Shown: positions 10,842 through 22,632 of the stretch, piece by piece
Position numbering within the stretch: the first letter of the stretch is position 1
How the letters are laid out: every line of letters starts with the position of its first letter
Assembly: GCA_049724395.1 (NCBI GenBank)
Contig: JAUGWO010000129.1
Location: 104,952 to 168,951 of the forward strand
Length of the DNA stretch: 64,000 nucleotides
From: Spongospora subterranea f. sp. subterranea
Lineage: Eukaryota > Endomyxa: Phytomyxea > Phytomyxea > Plasmodiophorida
Direction of reading: 5' to 3'
Translations under genes and position numbers: made by a program
Notes under the pieces: generated by a model
The model's input: the letters and a program-made list of their open reading frames with translations, nothing else
The model's database searches: none
What the model was told of the DNA's origin: nothing

Positions 10842-11735
10842 CTACTGACAACCAACCTTACTCTCTAATGATGTATTCGGGATAGGGAAGTGCGGTCTGT
10901 TATCAGCTGTAGTATAATGTAATGTGGTAATGATGAGAGTAACGGTAACTGTAAGTGCAGACAACGACAGGGCAACGTTACCGCTGAATGGCAAACTGGC
11001 ATGGCCAATAATCAATGGCGTAACAGCAACATCTGTATCTAACAAGTAATACGTCGAGTTGATCGTATTACGAAATGGGTGTTCAATGTCAACACACACC
11101 AGCTCGTATGCGATGAAAGCAATCAATTCCGAATCACGTGCCTGTACAAAAATAAAGTGTGGACACATTCGTACTTATTACAAGCTATTGCAGCATCGAA
11201 AAATGCAAATCTGTTTGTTGCTTCACATAATTTATACATCAGTCCTATCATTGTTTTTATCAAATGCTTTTTATTCAGGTTGCTGTAGATGATTGAGCAG
11301 TAAATGTTTAAAATCAAAGTAGACAATAGGCCGATCCAATAGTCGCCCTCTTGTATCTGGCCTTTCTCAGGGCCCATTCGGATCCTACACTTTCTACGGT
11401 TACCTTTCTGCTAGACAGGTTTTTACAGGTCTGCACTCACTCAGTGTACCTGTACACGACAGGCAGTGGTGTCTGCCAAGTGCCATGCATGATCAATTGA
11501 CGAGTCAGTCCAAGTGCGGGGTCCGTCTAATCCGCCAACTGCGACCTGGAATTCTGCATGTAACATTGTAACCCCTTTAGCTAAATAGGAACCGTTCACC
11601 AGTACGTTATTCATATCGAATCCGGCGGTGCCTTGACGCGCGTGCCCACTATTCTTGCATTCCAGAGGGCTTTCCAAATATACTGTTTTGCAGGTCTGGG
11701 GAACAGCCCCTGATGCTCCCCGAGAAATATTAGTG
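10842..11735 (-). CDS. Unresolved gene, probably a secreted or membrane protein
   Basis: Divergent from CHO2, the minus strand has a Cys-containing block (11450-11735) with GTAGFDMNNVLVNGSYLAKG and WTDSSIDHAWHLADTTACR, ending at a GT donor. Further on (10842-11115) a block begins ARDSELIAFIAYELV and contains VALSLSALTVTVTLIITTL, a good membrane helix, ending near LESKVGCQ. The blocks suggest an extracytoplasmic domain and a C-terminal anchor. I could not join the exons between 11115 and 11440, and I recognise no family. Confidence 0.35.
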
Positions 11736-11767
11736 GGTTACTCTTGGTTCACTAATTTACAAGTGTC

Positions 11768-14450
11768 ATGACGGCCGAATTTCGTCATCGGCCACTCGGT
11801 TCCAGTGAAAATAACACTACCGCACAGTCATCGCAAGTTTCTACGATCGCAATGAAAAGAGGGTTCGATGAGCATGGACTTGCATTTGACGTGCCATCAA
11901 CCATGTCGGTCTTCCATGTTCTCGCCTATCCATCGCTTTGGTCTGGCCCAACATTGATTGTTCTGCTTACGATGCTGTTCAATGTCATAACTGCATTTGC
12001 TGTGCCGACTTCTTCAACAACCGCACTGGCAGTGTTCTTTTTCTTTCGATTATCCTACAATGTCGGTCTGGGCGTATTACTGCACTATCAAAGTAATTAT
12101 CGTCTCATATCGAAGTTTGTCACAAAATGCCTTACTCGGCGTGGGAGTAAATCGTCTCAATTTATTCTCTGGCTTGCACAAGGCAGGATGTCGCATGTTC
12201 CTGATTTCAAATCAGTTCAGTACCCCGATTGCTTCAATGCATGGCTTGCATTCCGTTTTCTCGTCGACATCGTTTTATGCAATGACGGTCTGTCATATCT
12301 AATTCTGGTGTTCAAGTGCTGGACATTGCCAGAACGATTAGGGCTCTTCGAATGCTTACAGTATCTATTGGGCATTTTACTGGCTCTCTTTAATTATTGG
12401 GCGAAGGTTGATGCCCACCGGTGCATTGGCGGTAATGTCGAAAGTTGACGTATTGTCCGATACCTTACTAGCTTTTACCTGTAGACTATAGTTGGTATTG
12501 GGGAGACAACTTCTTCGTCCTAGATCAGCATCTTACTTTTGACGGGATATTTGGTAAACTACTTGGTGTGGGTGTAAGACGACATTGAAAGTATTCTAAT
12601 AGCACTTGTTCCACATCCCATGTATACTGTTGGGTATGCTTTATATTATGGGTTGGCGTTAATATCTCGATCGTGTAAGCTATCCATCTTGGAATTCACT
12701 GTGTTTTCTCAGAAATAATTGTTTCTTAGATACGATTCTTATCGCGTCCCTCATTGCTCACATGCTCCAAATCGGGTTCCTTGTCTTTGTTGAAAATCCA
12801 CATATTGACAGAACATGTTAGACATTTGGTCCTGCGCAACCCAGCGAATCTGATTGCATTACAGATGGCAAGGATGAGGCCCCAATGTCCACCTCTGACA
12901 CAATTCTTTATGATCCTGTTCAGGGATTGTTTCCAAGCCATTCCGATATGCTGCTGTTTCTTCGGTTTGACGTTTTCAGAGCAAACGACCTCGCCTTGAT
13001 CCTGCTGTCGGTTTACATGATCGCTATCACAATGATGCTGCCGTCGACATCAGCATGCATCGCTCATGCTCTTTTTTGGCTCATATTACATTGGCTTGGT
13101 ATAGGCATAATCCTCCGCCGGCAAAGGTTGTCGCACTCATAATTTACGAATCTGCTCTAACTGGTTGTGTTTCAGTGATACAGGTTGGTGGAACAACCAT
13201 TTTGTGAGTCAAGGACTATCGTTGCATGTCGCCTTTTTGTATGTTGTAGTTCTGCTGTGGTGTGTCTTTGCAACCTATATCATTGCCGCTTGTATAGGCA
13301 TTGGAAGACATTATATAATTCAAGCCGAACTTTATATCTAGTCGCTTTTGTTAGTGATCATATCGTCCATGCTGGGCTGTGTTGATATATTGGCATGTTC
13401 TAGGGTATTTGCGCGTTACGCCTAAGCTGGTTTCCTACAACACTTGCTGATATTTCGACCGGATGGGTCGCCAACGTTATTGGTGGAATATCATTATTGT
13501 TGATTACGCTATACAGCACAGTATCGTCATATCAGGCACTTGGCGATTTCGGAACCTTTTATGGAGATTTTTTCATCCCTTCAGATTATTATCAACCAAA
13601 GACTCGCTACCTGTAGGCAGCATCGTCTCCTCGTTGCTCTACACTTACATTTTACAGAGGAATATACCGGTTTTTAAACAATCCAGAATGCGTTACAGGC
13701 TACGCTGGGCTTCATGGGTTAGCGTTGATTACTCAGTCTTGGACTGTGTTTTGGTTAGCTTTAACAGCTCAAGCGCTCAACTTCATTTTCATTCGGATCG
13801 TGGAAGTCCCTCATATGGAAAAAATATATGCCGACACGGTTCGTCAGGTAATTCGACTGTTTTCATTGCAAATACGTCTTTAAGTTATTCGGTAGCACAC
13901 ACCGGCTGAAGAATTAATACGTAATCTTGTTCTTGACAAGATCTCCGACGAACTTATTAGTGAAGCCGAGCGTATACAAGAGCGTGCTACTCAAGAAATA
14001 TTCCTTATCTACAAGCGACTAGCTAACCAGGAGTTCCAGGAAAAAGTGACGAGTTACGCCAAAATTTCTTGTCCTGAGACAATCTCTAGTGGGATGCCGT
14101 TGAAATGTGTCTGGGTTGCGAACGAACGGCATCGCGCTACTGATTGGATCGGTATATATAAGGTTGATGTACCATCTGCTCCAGGATTATCTAGGGGCCG
14201 ATGGGTTTCCGTTCCGGACACTGATACCTGCTCCGGCGAGGTTGTGTTCCCAATGGAAAAGATGCCAAAATATCCTGGGGTCTACGAGCTGCGATATCAT
14301 ACTGGCCATTATCAAGTGATTGGCAAGGCAGTGTTCAAGATTTCGTCGCTAAGGAGATTATCTAAATCTGCCACTGGTATTGAATCGCAAAGCGACAAAG
14401 GCAATAATATTCCGACGTTATCTCGCAGCGCGTCCCAACATTCATCATAA
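11768..14450 (+). CDS. CHO2: Phosphatidylethanolamine N-methyltransferase (fungal CHO2 type)
   Basis: CHO2 methylates phosphatidylethanolamine in the ER membrane, the first step of the methylation route to phosphatidylcholine. Ten exons (introns 12432-12484, 12554-12602, 12675-12729, 12817-12864, 13127-13175, 13239-13297, 13350-13403, 13613-13657, 13848-13895) join to 740 residues in frame. The fungal tandem layout is clear. Half one has [49 protein letters not shown] and FVENPHI. Half two has [47 protein letters not shown] and [10 protein letters not shown]. The C-terminus carries the beta-sandwich seen in CHO2 ([21 protein letters not shown]). It is somewhat shorter than ascomycete CHO2 (about 870). 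Start ATG 11768. Confidence 0.93.
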
Positions 14451-14576
14451 ATAATGGTCCAGAGTTCTGTGAAGCCAGCTGTGGCTGCTGTATTCGCTAG
14501 GGAATGAACTCTTGACGCGATTTATAAAACTGTATTTCGCTGTGCAATGAGGGATATCAGCGTGTTTTTCTAACAA
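14451..14576. other. Short convergent intergenic gap
   Basis: Only about 126 bp separate the CHO2 stop from the stop of the downstream minus-strand acyl-CoA synthetase, so both 3' UTRs and poly(A) signals must sit or overlap here. Confidence 0.6.
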
Positions 14577-17500
14577 TCATGACCGCTCTAAGGATGCATC
14601 ATTATAGATACCGTCTATCAGGTTTTGGTACAATTGATGGATACTGACACAGATGATTAGCGCAGGCATGGCGTCATTTAAGGTAAACTTACAAAGGGCG
14701 ACAAACTTTGAGAGAAGGTGTCAGTTCACCACCAAAAACGCTAAAGTCAACCGGGAGAATCTTGAACTTTTGCACTTTACATGCATTTGATGTCGCCTAA
14801 AGTGATACTAAATTATCAGGCCGAAATGATGGCCATGATCTGCAAACCAATCTGTTGGCTCTCTCAACGCCTTCATTGACATATGCTCGCCATTTGTCAT
14901 CATTAGCTGCCTCACTGACCCTGGTTATTGCAGGATTCACCTGCAGCGCATCTCCTTCCAACTGTTCTGACGGGCGCCCATCTTTATCCAATGAGCATTT
15001 CAACGTCACTCTGAGTACACTCAACGTTAGTCACCTAGCTTCAATGGTTCATTACCGATCAGCGCCCCAACAATACGATATTGAACTTGCGTTTGTCTCC
15101 GATCATTAGCACATTTGCCAAAGCTGGACACTCTTTCTTGATCGTATTTTCAATGGGAACTGGTGCCACGTTTTCTCCACCGGATCTGTGAATTGCTCAA
15201 CATCAGAACCTGCTTCCTGCGTTGATGGGAATGACGGCTTACGTCACGATCAGCTCTTTGATTCGCCCTGTTATATAGTAGAACCCGTATTCATCGACTC
15301 GCCCGACATCACTGCACAAGACGCCATTCAGGCTGGTCGAACATGATGTGATATCATTACCTACCCAGAATGAAGATATCCCTCATTATCAATAGCCTCG
15401 GCCGTCTTTTCGGGATCGTATAGATACCTGAAATACCCATCAAAAAACAAAATATGGATTGAACATTTCAAATTGACCCGGCCATCAAATTACGCCCTCG
15501 AATTAGAATCTCCCCTGATTGATTAGAGTCAGAATTGAGCCAGAGGTGAAGACGGAAACCAGGGAACCTTGTCCTGGTGGATCACGACCATCTACATGCT
15601 CGAGTTTGACCTCAATTCCAGACATTGGCCGGCCGATGGACCCGGCAATATTGGCCCTGGCCGTGTTGCAATGGGATGCACCAGCGCCTTCCGACATACC
15701 ATATAGCTCCAGGACGGTCAGGCCAATACTGGCCAGATACTCTAATGTGTCTTTGGATATTGGCGCTGCACCTGTATATAGAGCACGACATCTGTGCCAG
15801 AGAATCGACCAGTTAGATGTTCGTTCAACCCAGTCCAACCGTTTGCCCTGAAACCTGTCAAATCCCAACTTCTTCCGGATCGGGTTGAACACAAGATGCT
15901 TCGGTAGAAATTCCATCCAAGGCGACCGGTGAGATCCGTCTAGTTGGCCATTTTTATAACTCTTCAATCCGACTGCTTTTGCCCAGGTGGCTACCGATTT
16001 CTTGAATCCGCCTGCTTCTTTTCCGACTTTCTGTATCTGGTCAGCAAATTTTTCCTAATGCTATGGTTAATAACGAGCAGGCGCTAGTGCAAATCCACCC
16101 TGCACCAACCCAAACACGAGGAACTCCCTAAACAACTACTCGTTATGCATTGAATATTTCGATGTCAATCCGAAGGCTTACGAAGAAAAACGTCGGCCGG
16201 GCTGCTGCAATGGTCTTCGTCAATGAACCTAGATAGGAGCAATTGCTGGATAATTGAAACTCTCAAAAGGTTGGGCACGAGAGACTGACCCTTTAACGCA
16301 TCTGGCCTAGCGAACCAGACTGTAGCTGGATGATTACCGATAGCTGACATCCATATTGGGGCATATACTGACAGCCGATTTCAATATTTAGTGGACGTGA
16401 GGTGATCGATGGCAAACGGGACGAGATTTACCGTCAAGTATTTGTGCTGCAATGTGGCTCAACGGTCTATCGGGATGGTTTGAGAACGATATCGTGAACG
16501 TGGGATAAAGGGTCAGCGCGAAAGGAGCTTACAGATAAGAGATGGCGTGTTCGGGAATCGTGCCGGAATCTTGGAATATTTCCCCAAGGTGGCTGGTCAT
16601 GAAGTTGATCGCGTCATGAGATACTATAGAGTCACTCCCCCAGTCAACACCCAAAGTAAGACATGGCGCTAGTGTGGCGACGCTCTGTTACCCATTGTCG
16701 CTTTGGGCACCCCAGTTGTGCCTGATGTGTAAATTAGGGAGCAGATATTCCCAGGTCGTTGGGACGATATGCGCGATTCTAGAGCGTCATCCAGTGATTT
16801 ATCGTTATCACTTATTTTCAGGAATTCATCCCATCTGTAGGTCGGTTTGTATTTCCGGGATTGTTCAAGATCACTATCGCTGATTGTCTGAGCGTCGGAA
16901 CAGTCAGTTCAGAGTTGGGTTAGATAGATACAGGATCAGTTACTCGGTAGACGACGAAGGCGCCACATTCGGTCAACTGATCAATCACTTGTATGAACTT
17001 GCCAATCTAGAACAGGCGATCTCAATCAATAAGAACAGCTCTACATGACTGACATGTGCTAAACCTGATGAAAATCTTCAGCAATTATTATCTTGGCATT
17101 GCAGTGCTTAGCGATATATCCTGCCGATTCTGACTCATTGGTCATACTAGAGGGCATCGAGAAGTTCACTGTTAGAACAGAGCAATCGAGGGGAAATGCG
17201 CTAAAACGGGTCATCATCACTCACTAAATTCCAGCAGCTTTAGCGCCACACCATATAGCTCCTAGGCTCGATATCACCCTACAATCCGATCCCAGTTGTA
17301 TTCAGTTGAGACCAAGGTCTGATCGACAAATCCCGATTACCATTCCGGGCGATTGAACCCAATAATCGCGACAGATCCGAATATGGGCACTCCCAGACTG
17401 ATCATGCTCTTGGCGGCTGATCGAATTTCTTGATTGACTTCTGCCCAGGTCCTGCTGGTCCATTGCAGATCACCATTCTCGTCCTGCAGCGAGACCAATC

Positions 17501-17635
17501 TTATATTGGCGAATGGCAATCATAGATCATCTGTCAAATTACTGGTTCCTCTACGTTGTATGCAGGTTCATTGCCGAATTTATTCACTGCTTGATCCATC
17601 CATGACTCGATAATTACGGGAGCAATCGATGCCAT
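14577..17635 (-). CDS. ACSBG: Long-chain acyl-CoA synthetase, bubblegum (ACSBG) type, copy 1
   Basis: The enzyme activates fatty acids to acyl-CoA with ATP. Many short exons can be followed on the minus strand: SWMDQAVNKFGNEPAYNVEE (near 17600), TWAEVNQEI and VAIIGFNRPEW (17340-17480), AIWCGAK, then the P-loop ICSLIYTSGTTGVPKATM (near 16700), YLPLSHVAAQI, TVWFARPDAL, the acyl-adenylate region TGAAPISKDTLEYL and LYGMSEGAGA (15650-15800), EILIRGRN, YLYDPEKTAEAIDNEGYLHS, GFYYITGRIKELIVT, SGGENVAPVPIEN, LTLKCSLD-type DGRPSEQL, and the ending VFGGELTPSLK with a last exon YQNLIDGIYNDASLERS. The ATG at 17635 immediately follows an acceptor-like TTTTCAG, so an extra 5' exon is possible. Copy 2 lies upstream in tandem. 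Confidence 0.87.
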
Positions 17636-17699
17636 ACTGAAAACCAAAATGATAAGGACTGGATTCATTATGGGCGAAGCGGGTTAGAGGACCCCTTTT

Positions 17700-18117
17700 C
17701 CGATTGGCGAATCGGTAGGCAGCAATCGGGTTTATCGCTCCAGAACTGTGTCTGATCCGAAGGAGGGCGGATACTGCGATAACGTTGATGCGTCCTGATC
17801 GACATGTTGCTGATCGACAGGAATGGGCTGAGGCCGTCCAGCGTAGACGGTGGATCCTACCGCCAAGCCAATCACAGGTGCAGCGATCATGGTTGTTTTC
17901 GGTCCGGTCAAACGGATCAGCCGCCGAGATCTATCTGAGCTTGTGGTGATGGGGTAGTACTGGATAATTGGATCACCGACCGGGCACAGAGTCGGATTAG
18001 GGGAATCTGGATTCGATCAGTCTCACCGTATTTATCATCCTCAAACAACTGGGATTTCAATTCATCGCCATTGTCCAGTTCCGTAAAATTGATTTGACCA
18101 GTGTTAAAATGGTTCAT
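17700..18117 (-). CDS. Hypothetical protein between the two acyl-CoA synthetases
   Basis: An ATG at 18117 opens MNHFNTGQINFTELDNGDEL; further on a second frame reads GDPIIQYYPITTSS, LIRLTGPKTTMIAAPVIG and GSTVYAGRPQP before a stop near 17735. The second part has a hydrophobic glycine-rich stretch like a membrane segment. Joining the two frames would need an implausible 20-bp intron (GTGAGACTGATCGAATCCAG), so the start or the frame may be wrong, or this may be a 5' exon region of copy 1. Family unknown. Confidence 0.35.
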
Positions 18118-18165
18118 TTGTATTTACAGTTTTACACTGTTGGTGAGAGAAGCAGCCCAGCAAAA

Positions 18166-21100
18166 TCAAGGACTGGGCAGATCCGATTCGCTGTACATCT
18201 TATCGATTAGCTCTTTGTATTTCGACAGGATCCTGTGAATCGGTTGTCAAAACCCGGGGAATACAGGAACAGGTTGGGATTTTACAGCGGTCGACAGAGC
18301 TTGAGATTTACCGTTAGCTCACCACCAGATACGCTCAACTCAACAGGCAATATCCTAAATAGCTGAACCTCACATGCTGCCACAGGTGCCTGATGGAGTG
18401 AACACATTTAAAACCCGATTTCATTGTTCATTCACCACTTTCGCTGTTCCATACTTTTTCGTTGGCGCGCTCGATCCCGGATCGAATGTAGTCACTCCAT
18501 TGTGTGTCGTTGATTGCCTGTTCGACCGTGGTGATTGCTGGATTCACCAACAGAGCTGGTCCATATAATTGTGATGTTGGTCGGCCATCACTTGCAAGAT
18601 CACACTTGAGGGTCACCCTATTTTCCTGTAGGTTAGCCGGCGCCCTCAAGCACAAGTGACGCCCTAGCACTGACAAGACAGAGATAAGCCGACGATTATC
18701 TCCGATCAGAATGACGTTGGAAAGTGCTGGACACTCCTTCTTGATTTCCATCTCGATTGGGAGCGGGGCGATGTTTCGTCCATGGGCACTGAGAACAAGC
18801 ACAGTCGCCTCAGATCATCTCCATCGTCAAGGTCAATTGAAATATTCCACTATTACGTGACGATGAAGTTCCTTGATCCGGCCAGTGATGTAGTAGAACC
18901 CAATACTATCAACTCTACCGACGTCCCTGATACAATTCATGACCGATCAGAACCCACCTCATTCTCCCCAATTGATTCAGAATACCCTGTATGGAGGAAA
19001 CCTTCTGTATCAATTGCTTGGGCGCTTTTCTTGGGGTCATACAGATAACTAAACAAATGATCATGATGTCGACCGCCAAACAACCCTAAATGACGACTCG
19101 TTTTACCCGGACATGATATTCCTTCCACGAATCAAAATCTCCCCTGAATTAAGGGTCCAGAATAAGAGATCGATCAATTAAAACAACGAAGATCTAACCT
19201 TCCCCTGGTTGATCGCGATCTGGCACATGTTCTAGCTTGACCTCCACCCCTGGCAATGCCCGCCCAACCGAGCCAACGGCATACTCAGTTCGTGAGTTGA
19301 ACATGCAAGCGCCAAGGCATTCCGACATCCCATACGCGTCGCACAGATATAGTCCAAACTCGGCCAGATGTTGCAATGTGGTCAAGGGCATTGGCGCCGC
19401 CCCTGTACCAAACAATCGACATCTGGCCCAGCCACTCAGCAATTCTGGTGCCTTCACCGCCAAACGGCTATTTCCTGACCTATCGAACCCGAGGGCTGCC
19501 CGAATCTTTGAGAACACCAAGTTTCTGGCCAGGAACTCACCCCATGGTGCAACATGGCTTCCGTTGACCTGCCCGCTTTGAAATGTCGCCAATCCAATCG
19601 GTTTCGCCCAATTGAGCATTGCTTGGCTGAATAGACTGCTACCTTGGCTTGCCACCTCGATCTTATCTGCGATTTTTTCCTGGATATAGTTGATGAAGAC
19701 GGTAAGATCGTCGAGACAAATCTGTTTACCCAAACACGGGGAACGCCCTAATTAAGACATGAGCAATCGGTTTCGAATGAAAAAGATCAACTGATCTTAC
19801 GTAGAAGATTGTGGGTCGAACAGCAGTAATGGTATTTGCTAAAGACCCTTTCAGATTGCGAAGTGAAATAGATTCAAAGGTTAGCGAATGATGATAATGG
19901 GGAACGGCCGTAATTCACCTCTTAGAACATCGGGCCTAGCGAACCAGACTGTCGCTGGATAGTCGTCCAGTGCTGCGATCTTTAAGGGGAAGAACACTGT
20001 GCGAGGGAGTATTGATTAGGGGTTATTACTGTCGACTGATCATCAGCCCAATGGCCAGATTACCATCCAAAAGCTGGGCAGTGATATTGCACAATGGTCT
20101 GCACAACAGAACGTGTGAGTGCAGTTATGATGGCGACAGTTGTGGGGGTGTTTACAGATATGATATCATATGCTCAACAGCGTGAAGGCCAGCGAGAACA
20201 ACTGAGTTTTGTCGCGCCATGAACATGACGGCATCATGAGAGACTGGTACAGATCATGGTCAATAGCTGGAAGGAACAAAGGGGTCCCAGGGCCGAACTC
20301 ATGACGGCTTTAGGAGGTCCAGTTGTCCCAGATGTGTAGACCAATGAGCAGACGTTCCCTGGTTCCTGACATTCCGTTGACGCGTTCAACGCCGCATCTA
20401 ACTCGATATTGTTCTCTCCCAACTTCATGAACTCATCCCACCTGTAGGTCGGCCTGTGCTTTCTTGATTCGGCAATGTCTTTATCGGTAATTGCCTGACC
20501 ACCATGATATTATCACTCACTGTCGATCATCGACAACGAAACAACTAACTTGATAGACAATGAACACTTCACATTCATCTATCTGGTCAATCACATTGAT
20601 GAACTTCTGTATCTGCATTCACGTTTTTGAGAAGCTCAACAAAATATTGGAATGAAACAACAGTTCGATGAGACCTGGGTGAAGTTTTCAGCGATGATAA
20701 TCTTCGCTCTGCAGTGTCTGGCGACATATGCACATGCTTCTGGCTCGCTAGATGGACTGTAGAATATAATGTGACGAAAACCAGGAATCGTGGGTCATAC
20801 TCCAAGCCTTACTAGATTCCGGCAGCTTTAGCACCGCACCATATTGCGGCCAGGTAAGAGATAACCCTTCAGAGAAACCAATGAGAAAATTCGGGAAGAG
20901 CGTGAGATGCTATTTCGCCATACCATTCTGGGCGGTTAGCTCCGATAATCGATATCGACCCAAACCTGGATAGACCAACACTGATCATACTCTTAGCCAG
21001 AGCTCTGACCTGATTATTTACAGAACTCCATGAGATTGTCCTCCACTTCATAACACCTTCTTGATCCTAACAACAGCAATATGTCAATACGGTTGTTTGA

Positions 21101-21233
21101 GGACTACCATGGTCAAATTCAGGACCTGATCTTCGACTTTATAGGCTGGTTCGCTTCCGAACCTGCTGACTGCCAGATTCATCCACGACATGACGGTTTC
21201 AGGTGGCCATGACGCAACCCTGTTTCCATATGA
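18166..21233 (-). CDS. ACSBG: Long-chain acyl-CoA synthetase, bubblegum (ACSBG) type, copy 2
   Basis: Tandem paralogue of copy 1 with the same exon order: SWMNLAVSRFGSEPAYKVED (near 21170), ISIIGANRPEWYGE (near 20930), P-loop CSLVYTSGTTGPPKAVMS (near 20320), TGAAPMPLTTLQHL and AYGMSECLGA (19290-19400), YLYDPKKSAQAIDTEGFLHT, GFYYITGRIKEL, LSNVILIGDNRRL, TLKCDLASDGRPTSQL and the end VSGGELTVNLK with last exon YKELIDKMYSESDLPSP. It departs from copy 1 just after GRIKEL: the expected IVT-(S)GGEN block reads with one extra base and then AHGRN instead of GGEN (near 18780-18865). That could be decay, an assembly error, or altered function. Exons upstream of about 21233 are unclear; a minus-strand frame with MVEGENEPGNYRKRQQ at 21450 may hold the true start. 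Confidence 0.82.
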
Positions 21234-21649
21234 GAACGTGCTAAATCAGGACGATCTCAAAGATGGTTGACCCTCGCTCAGATACGAATATATGTCGGCA
21301 GCAATCTGGCTGATCAGACCAGTAGCAGTTACCGGATGAAGCAGGTGGATATGGGGATAGTTGCCCTCGATCCACTTCGCAGGCTTGGTCAACGTCAACG
21401 GTTAATTGCTGTCGTTTTCTGTAATTGCCTGGCTCGTTTTCGCCTTCCACCATCTCAAGTATAAATCGTCGTCTTTTCCACAATAAGTGACTCGATAGAT
21501 TTCTACACAGAATTTATTTTTGTTTTTTATCAAGAAAGTGCCAAACAAAAGATTTTTCGACGAGAAGGCTACTCTGACAGTGACTGTCCCATAAGTTGAG
21601 TGGGCCAGAGATAAGAAGTGGGACTTGAACCCAGCGAGGCCCGATCTCG

Positions 21650-22200
21650 GGTTTGTGTCGGGTTCGGGTTGGCCTGAATTTGAAGTGTCGGATTCGGGTA
21701 GGGTTAGGGTTGGCCTGAATTTGAAGTGTCGGATTCGGGTAGGGTTCGGGTTGGCCTAAATGTGAAGTGTCGGATTCGGGTAGGGTTCGGGTTGGTCTGA
21801 ATTTGAAGTGTCGGATTCGGGTAGGGTTCGGGTTGGCCTGAATTTGAAGTGTCGGATTCGGGTAGGGTTCGGGTTGGCCTGAATTTGAAGTGTCGGATTC
21901 GGGTAGGGTTCGGGTTGGCCTAAATGTGAAGTGTCGGATTCGGGTAGGGTTCGGGTTGGCCTGAATTTGAAGTGTCGGATTCGGGTAGGGTTAGGGTTGG
22001 CCTGAATTTGGAGTGTCGGATTCGGTAGGGTTCGGGTTGGGCCTAAATTTGAAGTGTCGGATTCGGGTAGGGTTCAGGTTGGCCTGAATTTGAAGTGTCG
22101 GATTCGGGTAGGGTTAGGGTTGGCCTGAATTTGGAGTGTCGGATTCGGGTAGGGTTAGGGTTGGCCTGAATATTGAAGTGCCGGGTTCGAGTAGCGTTTG
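21650..22200. repeat. 41-bp minisatellite with telomere-like GGGTTAGGG core
   Basis: About 13 tandem copies of a 41-base unit: GTCGGATTCGGGTAGGGTT followed by (A/C)GGGTTGGCCTGAATTTGAAGT. Units differ at a few sites. The variable base makes TAGGGTTAGGG in some units and TAGGGTTCGGG in others, and two units spaced four apart share CTAAATGTG, which suggests duplication in blocks. The array lies between the acyl-CoA synthetase pair and a dead transposon. No coding frame survives through it. Confidence 0.93.
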
Positions 22201-22630
22201 GGTATGGTTTGAGTAGGGTTCAGGTTGAGCTCCAAATATATTAGAGCAGCCCTGCCTCTAATTTATTTGCCTTCCCTGAAGTCAGTGAAACTGTTCGTGA
22301 GGGTGCTGAGCTGATAGATCTTGTACAGGTTGCTAGGAGTTTCTCCAAAAACGTTTTTTGATTCAAACCGATTCGTACCGATAGGGAGGGTTCAGACCTT
22401 CATGCATTTTATCGAGAAGGTGGCCCACATCGAAGAGGACTCCACCGTTGACGATGCCTGATGTATTGTAAGACGACGTCGCCAGTTATGGTTGTTATGG
22501 ATGGTTAGGGGGTTATCTATGAGCAGGGATGCGCAATAAATAATTCCAAGACTGAAAATAATTTATTTTTCAGTCAAACCCAAGGGAATTGATTCTATAC
22601 CGTACTTAACAAAAAAAACACCAGACCGTG
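22201..22630. other. Stretch without a recognised gene
   Basis: Degenerate continuation of the repeat (GGGTTCGAGTAGCGTTTGGG) fades by about 22240. The rest is AT-rich and holds no recognisable frame. An ATAATTTATTTTTCAG tract near 22558 may belong to the edge of the neighbouring transposon. Confidence 0.5.
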
Positions 22631-22632
22631 TT

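Noticed and set aside
17990-18030. A 20-bp intron (GTGAGACTGATCGAATCCAG) that would join two frames.
   Set aside because: All other introns here are 35 bp or longer; a 20-bp intron is not credible for a spliceosome of this kind without cDNA proof.
21625-21655. tRNA T-arm-like sequence (GGGTTCAAGTCCC on the minus strand).
   Set aside because: No matching acceptor stem, D-arm or anticodon arm is found on either side; the 5' side runs straight into the minisatellite.
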